A stretch of 64,000 nt of DNA from Lutjanus erythropterus. Its lineage: Eukaryota; Chordata; Actinopteri; Lutjaniformes; Lutjanidae. The notes under the pieces were generated by a model that saw nothing but the letters and a program-made list of their open reading frames with translations, was not told where the DNA came from and made no database searches. Of this stretch, positions 33,577-64,000 are shown piece after piece (positions within the stretch are counted from its first letter, which is position 1; each line of letters starts with the position of its first letter). The translations under genes were made by a program, and so were the position numbers. Location of the stretch: assembly GCA_020091685.1 (NCBI GenBank), contig CM034601.1, positions 7,442,419 through 7,506,418 on the forward strand, in the 5' to 3' direction.

Positions 33577-36500
33577 TTTTTCTAACCGCAGATTGAAAGT
33601 ATACAACTGAACATCATGGTTTGATTTTTATTATGAGACTCATAAATAAAAATACAAAAAAATTCCACTACAAAAAACAATCTACTGTTAGTAGGATGTA
33701 GAAAAAAAGAAATATTCTTTATATTTTCACTATCAAAGGCACAACATTGACTTTAGTGACAACATGGAGAAGAGAACCTGCAGCATTAAATCTTTTATTT
33801 TTCCTTTTTATTTTTTTTTCACACTCCATCAGAGAACACTGAAATGTTACAAAGAGAGGTGTCTGATTCTACATGGAAAGAAACAAAAAAAGAACAACCT
33901 CTATATCAACAGACGGTGGCTATAGATTGGTGGCACAGCTCAACAGGAAACGTACTGCCACGGAAAAAAAAAATAGCACGTTGTCGCTGGAAAAGACAAA
34001 GGACCTTTGCAAAGCTCTAATGCAAATTTTTCAAAAAATTATACAACTGACAACAGTAAGAGAACAAAATAAAGAAAATAAAAAATAATAATTGGGCACC
34101 TTCTAAGATTAGGCTAAGATTAGGTGCTGAGGTAGACAAAAACTATAACAATTCAAATCATAATAAAAACACTATTTTCTTAATACAGAGCAACTTGACT
34201 GGCACTTGTGCTGTCACAACAATGGAGGAGAGAAGTAGCACAGACAAGCCAGGGAAAGACAGAGAGAGAGAAAAGCTTTGTTACATAAAAAGCTTTGTTA
34301 TGCTTGGTCCGACAGGGCAATTGGTCCTCAGTGCTAATATAAAAAAATACAATGTCTTGGTGCTTTGTTACTCAAACAGTTTTTAGTCTAGACCTCGATG
34401 GCACATGCATTGCAACACTGCATGAAATGGCTACTTTGTTCTAGAAACACCACACCAAAACACAGAGTGCCAGCTCCAGGGATGCCATGATTCCTCTCTG
34501 ACGAATTTAACATCCCCTTCTAAAAATGTAGAAAAGAAAAAGAAAGTACTTTTTAAAAAAAAAAAAAAAACTGAAGCAAAGCAGAAGGGGAATACCCTAG
34601 TGCCAACCTACCCAAGTGGAGGTTTTCTTTATTTTATTTTTTCAAGAGCAATATAAAGTTCTCATCAGCAAACCCGTTGCTGACAAAAAAAAAAGAAGGA
34701 AAAAGAAACAGACTTGGGGCTTAATTTGCTTGTAGAAAAAAAAAAACTTAATAGAGCAGATTTTTGTCCCGAAAGCAAGGTATCGCCGCCGCGGCCTGTC
34801 TGGATTCCAGTAAATTTTTATGCTTTTGTTTTGTGTCGCTGGATAAATGCTTTTGGGTGCCAATCACAGAGTACGACCGAAGAAAAAGGAGTGAATGCAG
34901 AATCCCGGATGCTATTTCAATAGCATTAAAGGGGTTTATTGCAGTCCTTGAAAAAAAAAAAAAGTAGAAGCCCTGCTCTATTCAGGACTAAAAAGAAAAA
35001 AAAGAAAAAGAAAAATCAGGTCATTTTCGAGCGTCATGACATCCCTAGGGTGCTGGAGACACCATTTTTATTTTCTTCTGAAAATACAGAAAAACTAAGC
35101 AGATATAGATGGATATTTTTGTTGAACAAATTCCATTTTTAGGCACAAAGATAGTACAGAAACATTGGAGGAACACTGAGGGAGGAACTAGAACGATGCC
35201 AATGTATATATATATTTTTTTCCAACATAGAGAAAAAAAGTGGCATAGAATATCATTTTATTTTGTATCTGATCTGATTAGTGCATTTTTCCACACACAC
35301 GCACGCACATAGTTACACACTCTTGTATACGCACTCGTTCACCCGCACGAAAAAAGTAGAAAACATTCAGAGGACGATGATTTTTTTTTTTCTTTAGGAA
35401 TAATGTGACTGATCAGGTCTTGCATTGGTGGTGGTTCAGACTGAGCCGTGACTGGGTATATTATAAGTGGGTGGATATTATATGAGGGTGAAAAAGCCCC
35501 TCAGCTCACAGTGTTTGAGAATAAAATGGCAAGACACCACGGGACATGCCATCCCTTCTTCTTCTTCTTTTTTTTTTTTTTCAAATACAAAAACAAAAAC
35601 AAAAAATACGCTGACGGTCAAGTTTGATTGAAAAATTGTGAATGACAAGTACTAATTGGTCGGTTTGGCAGCGTCCCCCTGCCGTCCCGTATTTTATCAT
35701 CTTTTTTTTTCTTATTTTTTTTTCTTGTTTTTTTTTTTTTTGTTTTGTTTTAACTTTGTCACATACACACACTCGTAAAATTTGTGGCGGATAGATTTAG
35801 TCCTTCACCTACAATGCAATTGACATCCAGAAAGCGACACTTATTATTACAATATGTTCACACACGTGTTTTTTTGTCCAACAATATCAAAGAGGAGCAA
35901 GGCAAAAATGATTCACACCCAGAGAGAGAAACAAACAGATAAAAAAAAAAAAGAAATACAAATATTTGTGCCCTGCTGTAACCCTCCACAAATGGAAAAA
36001 GGACTGACACTGAATACAAAAATATCACAATTTTTATATATCAAATTGCCTCTGTTGGCTCTTGTTCAGGAATATGCTCATTTCTCAAGAGAGCTTGTCA
36101 GCCGAGAGAATCTCTATTTTTAACCTTCTGGTTTTTTCTTTTTTGATTACCACTTGCAGTTCCAATTGTCCAAACGCACTCTGCATCACTGCAAATATGA
36201 CCTGTCCTGTGTGGTTCAGCATTTTTTTGATGAACCTTTCTGTGTTTTTTTTTTTTCACATTACAAAACTACACTTCTATTCACATATTTTCAAGTTTAA
36301 ATTCTTGTTTTTAAACCCTCTTAAAAAGCAATAGAACTTCCTCTTATCTGCCGCATCCCTCTTACTCATCACTTAAGGCTTCAAAATTGCTTTTTTTTTT
36401 TCCTCTGCTCGTCTGTGGATGGAGGCGCAGGGGGAGACTATAAGAGAAGAATAAACATCCATTTGAATGACTTTTCAAATCCTATCAACCTCTACTTTTG

Positions 36501-36638
36501 TTATCTCTTACCCTTTTATATACATTTTGCTTAAAAACACAGACAATCATAAATCAACTTTTGAAAAAAAAAGCATGAGATGAAGTAGCAATGATGAAAT
36601 AATGCAAAACACAAACACACAAAAATGTGCTTTTGCCG

Positions 36639-36660
36639 AAAAAAAAAAAAAAAAAAAAAA
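36639..36660 (+). repeat. A22 homopolymer run
   Basis: An uninterrupted run of 22 A bases lies within the putative zbtb16 3' UTR (U22 in the transcript). Confidence 0.9.
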
Positions 36661-37008
36661 GAACTTAGAGGTAGCTTTTATAACAAATGACCAAACCGTC
36701 TGGCTCATTAACAAGCGGGGTTAATAATACCAAGTTTGGTAACAAGTAATGCACAAAGAAATACACAACATTAGCAAAAAAACAACAAAAAAACCCAAAC
36801 AAATCTCTTCACCGTGGCACTTAATTTTTCTGCGTACACATTGCTTCATCATGTTGTGCAATGCATCTTTTCCACATACACTCATGAACAAAAAAAAAAG
36901 TGTACAAATGAAACAAAAGGGAAAATTAAAATACACAAGCAACATGAGGTCACAAAACGAGGTAATTCAAGTACGATGTGTTGAGATCAAACTCAAGGTC
37001 AATAATAA

Positions 37009-37033
37009 AAACAACAACAACAACAACAACAAC
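37009..37033 (+). repeat. (AAC)n microsatellite
   Basis: About eight AAC units (GTT in the zbtb16 sense) are followed by GACAGGAGACGAGAG. Confidence 0.9.
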
Positions 37034-37504
37034 GACAGGAGACGAGAGAGACGAAGCACAGGGACAAAACCACAGAGAAAGAGTTGATTTATTCTGTCGT
37101 CTTACTGGTCGCCCCCTAAGCTGCTGGGCCGCCGTGTCTCGTCCCATCAGTGATTTCCCCCTTTTTTTTTTTTTTTTTTCCCACCGGCTGTTTTGGATAT
37201 GTGATCACCCCGGTAACGCTGTGACGTGCAGTGATGCTCAATAAAGCCGTGGGTTCGACCGTAATAATACCTGTGACTGCGCAATAGATACATGCACGGG
37301 TCCAATGCTGCATTTCAGAGGCGTCGGAGAGTCGGAAATTCCCACCTCCCCCTCCCACTTGTCAAATTAAACCTTTGAGTTGCATTTCCCCTAAGATGCA
37401 GTTATGTCAACATCGCAGCATATCCTGCAAATGCTACACAATACTTTTAAACATTTTTATAAACAACCACATGGCAGCTAGGTTAATAAATGGGCTGAGG
37501 GCCA

Positions 37505-38715
37505 CTCAATGGAGACAGAGAACTGTTGGACCAACTTAAAAAGAAAAAATGAAATGGGTAGCACCAAAATGATGCATGCATTTTTTTTTCAAATGAATTG
37601 TATTAAAAGAAAAATGTGAGTTACCAATTAAAGTATAAGTATTTTTTTCAAATCCAGTGAAAAAGTTAGATTAACAGAACTTTTGGGCCAACTTAAAAAA
37701 AATTTATGAACACAATTGCTTTGAATTTTTGGACCAACTTAAAAAATAATTCAATAGGAATTAATGACCAAATGATGAATAATTTTTTTTCAAATCAATT
37801 GTGTTAACCTCACTTGTTAACTTGATTATCAATTGAAGTTGTAATTTTTGGTTAGTTGGTTAACTTTCTTAAAATTGTGATTGCAAACAAACAAAATTAA
37901 TCCAATTAAGTTAATAACACATCATTTATCTGTGTGTTACTAATTAAAGTATTTTATTGGTTGCTTTGTTTGCTTTTTCAACATGATTATAAACCAAAAA
38001 AAGAGAAAACTATTTACACACAATGATTTTTTTCCCCCCAAATCTATTTAAAAAGTTAAAGACACAATTGATTTGGGGGAAAATAATTATTTACCCTGTT
38101 TTACTCACTGAATTATTTTTTTCAAGTTGGTCCAACAATTTAGAGCAATTGTGTTAATATAACTTCTTAAAAAAGCCTTTTAATTTGTGAACAGTTTTCT
38201 TTCTTTTTGTTTTACAGCCACACAGAAAAAAGACAACCAACCAACCAAAAAATTACTTTGGTTGGTAAAACACAAATGAATTAATTCTCTTCAAATAAAG
38301 TTCACAAGTGAGGTGATTTGGAAAAACTGAATTCATCATTTGTCTGTTACACAATAAATGGTCCAACAATTCAGAGCAATCATGTTACTCTAACTTGTTA
38401 ATTTGATTTGAAAAAAATGTAATTCATTTATGTGTTACCAAGTGAAGTAATTATTTGGTTGGCTGGTCATTTTTTTTAAGTTGTGGTTGTTAACGAAAAA
38501 GAAAAGAAAACTGAGGTTGTGCGTCTTATGAATTATTTCTTTTCAAATCCAGTTAACAAGTTAGATTACAAAAACTGCTATGAAATTTATTTGAAAAACA
38601 TTGATAAACTTATTCACAAATTAAACTTTTTCAAATCTAGTAAACAAGTTAGATTAACACAATTGCTCTGAAATGTATTTGAAAAAAGCACATGAACATA
38701 ATTTATTTTTGTGTT
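37505..38715. repeat. AT-rich block of diverged, partly inverted units
   Basis: TTGGACCAACTTAAAAA occurs near 37528 and 37730 (TTGGGCCAACTT at 37684), and its complement AAGTTGGTCCAACAATTTAG near 38125. AACAAGTTAGATTA recurs near 38556 and 38646, the latter continuing ACACAATTGCTCTGAAAT. The units are roughly 100 bases and heavily diverged. Confidence 0.65.
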
Positions 38716-38888
38716 ACCAACTGAAATATATATATATTTTAAGATGGCAGTCCTCTTTTTTCAGTGTCTCTGGGCATCAGAGTACAGTAACACAAACAGT
38801 TGAGTATACACAGCATCCTAATCATATTTTGATTAAAGCCCCAGTGGCAATTTAGATGAATGCAATGATTTTGGGGAATATGCACCAT

Positions 38889-39198
38889 TTCAAGGGACGG
38901 TTCACCTCCAATTAATTTTTTTCTCTTCCTTGTATTGCTACTTATCCATTGGCCCACAAAAAGGTCTGTGGATTATCTCGAGTAACTGAGTCATGATTTC
39001 TGGAAAGAGACATTGCTTTTGAGTTCTTCACACAAGCCAAGTGCCATCTGCTTCCGTTACATTGGAGAGAAGGCAGACATCTCTACGGCTGATATCTCCA
39101 AAACCGGACAACTCAAAATTATCTAGATGGATAAATAGCTCTATGGGTAACTGTGAAAATATATATAATTTTGATTTGGGGGTGAAATGTCCATTTAG
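38889..39198. mobile_element. TTAA-family MITE, internally rearranged
   Basis: The left end is TTCAAGGGACGGTTCACC, then the interior is inverted: GTCTGTGGATTATCTCGAGT, GGAGAGAAGGCAGACATCTC, ATCTAGATGGATAAATAGCT. The right end is GGGGGTGAAATGTCCATTTA. It has both termini but lacks the central segment of the full copy at 47392-47776. Confidence 0.7.
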
Positions 39199-40224
39199 GC
39201 TCATCATTTCAGTTGATATTCTACTTAAGTGATGCATATTCGCCAACAAAAATCTACCAAAACACAGTGAATGTGAGGCATCAGGGGCCCCTGGGTTGAC
39301 TGGGTGGGAATCTGAAGATCACATGACCTTAAAGCCCCAATGTGAGATTTGTTTCAGCCCTTTCATCAGATTGTTTTATCCAGTCTATCAAAACATCTGA
39401 TAGTTAATAATTACGCATTAATTGTAAATGTAAAATAGCATTTACAGCTGCTAGCTAGCTAATGTATGAGCTGTCGCATGGGGAACAGCATTTGGCGTTG
39501 GAAGGAGAAAAATCTTCTGAACTGGTGGGAATTATAGACTCCCGACTTGAAATGAAAGGCAGCATCGTCCTGCTATGTATTCTGACACAGCCTAGTGTGA
39601 ACCCGGCTCACAGTCTTTCACATTCATGTTTTGATGCCATATAACAGTCTTCAACCTGCCGCACCACCTTCGACGCAGGCGTGCGGCTAAGGCATTCCCA
39701 GCACTTCTTAAACATTCACGATACGAGCAGTCGAAGTCACAGGACTCCCACGGAAAGCAGCGGTTAACCATTTTCCCGTTTTGTTTTCCATCCCTGTGGT
39801 GATTGGACAGATCTGTTGTGGTTTAAGTGTTACTGTTTGCGTGTCAGTTTGTGTAGTTTCGTCATTAGTGTGAGAGTCATCTGGTTAATGTACATGGATA
39901 AAAGCAGTCCAGTTAGCTATTGCTGATACGGTGGATAGGCTGGGTTTATTGTGTGGTACTGTAGTAGAGAGTTATGATTTAATGAACAAAAGGATATAAC
40001 TTGCAGACATCAAACAGAGACTGTTGTCGTAATTTGTTTAACCTGTGCAATCAAGCCATGATAAACTATGATGCGGAGCTAAAAAAATATATGATGAAAA
40101 AGTGACTTTGGCTCTCTGGGGGAGAACCGTGGGTGGCCAGTGGTGACTTGACTTTCTCCAGCCCTCATCTGACAGAGATGCAGAACCAGGAAGACTACTG
40201 AGAAAAACTGGGGAGACGTCCAAC

Positions 40225-40249
40225 AAAAAAAAAAAAAAAAAAAAAAAAA
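40225..40249 (+). repeat. A25 homopolymer run
   Basis: An uninterrupted A run lies in the putative zbtb16 3' UTR. Confidence 0.9.
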
Positions 40250-40502
40250 GCAGCACTAGCATCATCGTCCCCCCACCCCCTGCCTCACAACCAAACAGGT
40301 GCTTGGTTTTTGCAGTATTTTTAGTGCTCCAATTCATCCAGTTCAACTGTTTCGTCTACTGCATACGCTGGTCGGCTCTGCTGCTGATTCTCAGGGGCTA
40401 TCTCGCTGCCAGCGCTGGGATCGGAAGGATCTCGTGTAACTGGGAAGATCAGTGTGTCCAGAAATGACGGGGACACATTTCCCATAACTGATGGAAGGAA
40501 TT

Positions 40503-40515
40503 GGGGGGGGGGGGG
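40503..40515 (+). repeat. G13 homopolymer run
   Basis: Thirteen consecutive G bases (C in the zbtb16 sense) are followed by CCCAAAAGC. It is a likely length-variable tract. Confidence 0.9.
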
Positions 40516-41270
40516 CCCAAAAGCAAACTCTGGACCGTATGTCTCTTTGATTCGGTTGGTTTGGCATGGTGAAACTTATGGAAAACATGTCCTCCTCCAA
40601 GGATTTTGGCTTCTGAGAGCCAGCAGTTCCTCAACCATGACCTGGTGAACTGAGGGCCTAAACTGATGCTCATATTCACATATTCTTCATGTGATCTGAA
40701 CAGAACAAATGTAAACAAACCAATACCAAAGTCGAACAAAATAAAAAAAACCTTTCTCCTGTTTGTCAAACTCAAAATGGAGTGAAAGATTCGGTTCCTG
40801 ATGGTGAGAATGCGTAGGTTCAGATAGCCCTTGAGAATCTGCTTTTGCACCACTGTGGCAGCAGAATCCGATAAGTCACTTCCGTGCAGCTCGCTTGCTC
40901 GCTTTATGGCGCTGCATGAAATGACCTGAAACAATAACACAGTTGCAGATGTAGTGAATGACCCGGTGAATCCGAACAAAGGTGGAGAATCTCTCTCCGT
41001 GTCCAAGTCTTCCTCTTCTTAGCACTTTTGTCCCATCATCACCACCCTTTTTACCCCGTCGGTCGTCGTCGCCGCCGTTTGCATGAAAAGAAAAAAGAGA
41101 AAACAAACCCTCTTGCTTTCGAGTCTCTTGCCGTTGACATTCCTCCATCGTCAACGCTCCACCGCAGCCTCCTGCCTCCTCTCCGCTCAATTACATTCCC
41201 CCTTACCTCTCAACCCCTGTCTCCACCCTCGCACGTACCCCCTCCCCGCTCTTCATTCGCTCTCCTGGCC

Positions 41271-63900
<22,630 letters not shown>

Positions 63901-64000
63901 CTGCAGAGCAAAAGACACAACAGGAGAGTCAGTGGTGAGAGCAGCGAGGCATGATTTCATTTCGTTTACCACCGGCCATATGCTTTCATGTTTCTTGGCC

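Larger units (their letters stand above)
33550..41270 (-). other. zbtb16: Putative long zbtb16 3' UTR and flank
   Basis: Reading leftwards from the zbtb16 stop, no other gene is supported. The region is A-rich on the plus strand (T-rich in the transcript) from about 37.1 to 33.55 kb, with many homopolymer runs. A minus-strand AATAAA lies at 33576-33571, among others. Within it are an AT-rich repeat block (37505-38715) and a MITE (38889-39198), so the mature UTR may be shorter. Confidence 0.3.

Noticed and set aside
40449-41006. 185-codon open frame on the minus strand just after the zbtb16 stop
   Set aside because: Unrecognisable composition, lies in the probable 3' UTR, chance length.
41202-41207. 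GTAAGG on the minus strand after the zbtb16 stop as a 3' UTR intron donor
   Set aside because: A single hexamer with no matched acceptor that could be supported.

Overview
This window is nuclear DNA of a ray-finned fish, most likely a percomorph teleost. The genes have short exons with GT-AG introns. The non-coding DNA is AT-rich, and it carries repeat types I recognise from teleost genomes: short inverted-repeat elements, decayed LINE 3' ends, Tc1-like remnants and tRNA-like fragments. There is no bacterial-style operon, CRISPR array or other prokaryotic feature.

Three protein genes are supported. Positions 570-6922 (+) hold the last five coding exons of a 5-HT3B-type serotonin receptor subunit (htr3b); its earlier exons lie before the window. 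Positions 11812-21039 (+) hold a complete nine-exon 5-HT3A subunit gene (htr3a, 496 residues). Positions 63900-41271 (-) hold the last three coding exons of zbtb16 (PLZF), encoding zinc fingers 4-9 and the C-terminus; the BTB domain and fingers 1-3 lie beyond the right edge. A very long, T-rich 3' untranslated region for zbtb16, perhaps reaching about 33.55 kb, is inferred but not shown.

Layout: 1-6.9 kb htr3b; 6.9-11.6 kb intergenic with repeats; 11.6-21.0 kb htr3a; 21.0-33.5 kb intergenic with a 28-bp-unit minisatellite at 32.4-33.1 kb; 33.5-41.3 kb probable zbtb16 3' UTR and low-complexity DNA; 41.3-63.9 kb zbtb16 exons separated by introns of 6.8 and 15.3 kb. The introns contain several GC-richer blocks that look like candidate conserved regulatory elements.

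The two receptor genes encode partner subunits. 5-HT3A can form channels alone, whereas 5-HT3B assembles with it, and the residues that distinguish the two subunit types are visible here. zbtb16 is a BTB-zinc-finger transcriptional repressor with no known direct link to the receptors; the three genes are also neighbours in mammals. I found no convincing new biological system. The best leads are a tandem splice acceptor in a zbtb16 zinc-finger linker, non-mammalian conductance residues in 5-HT3A, the tail-to-tail orientation of zbtb16, and a TTAA-flanked inverted-repeat element family spread through the locus.
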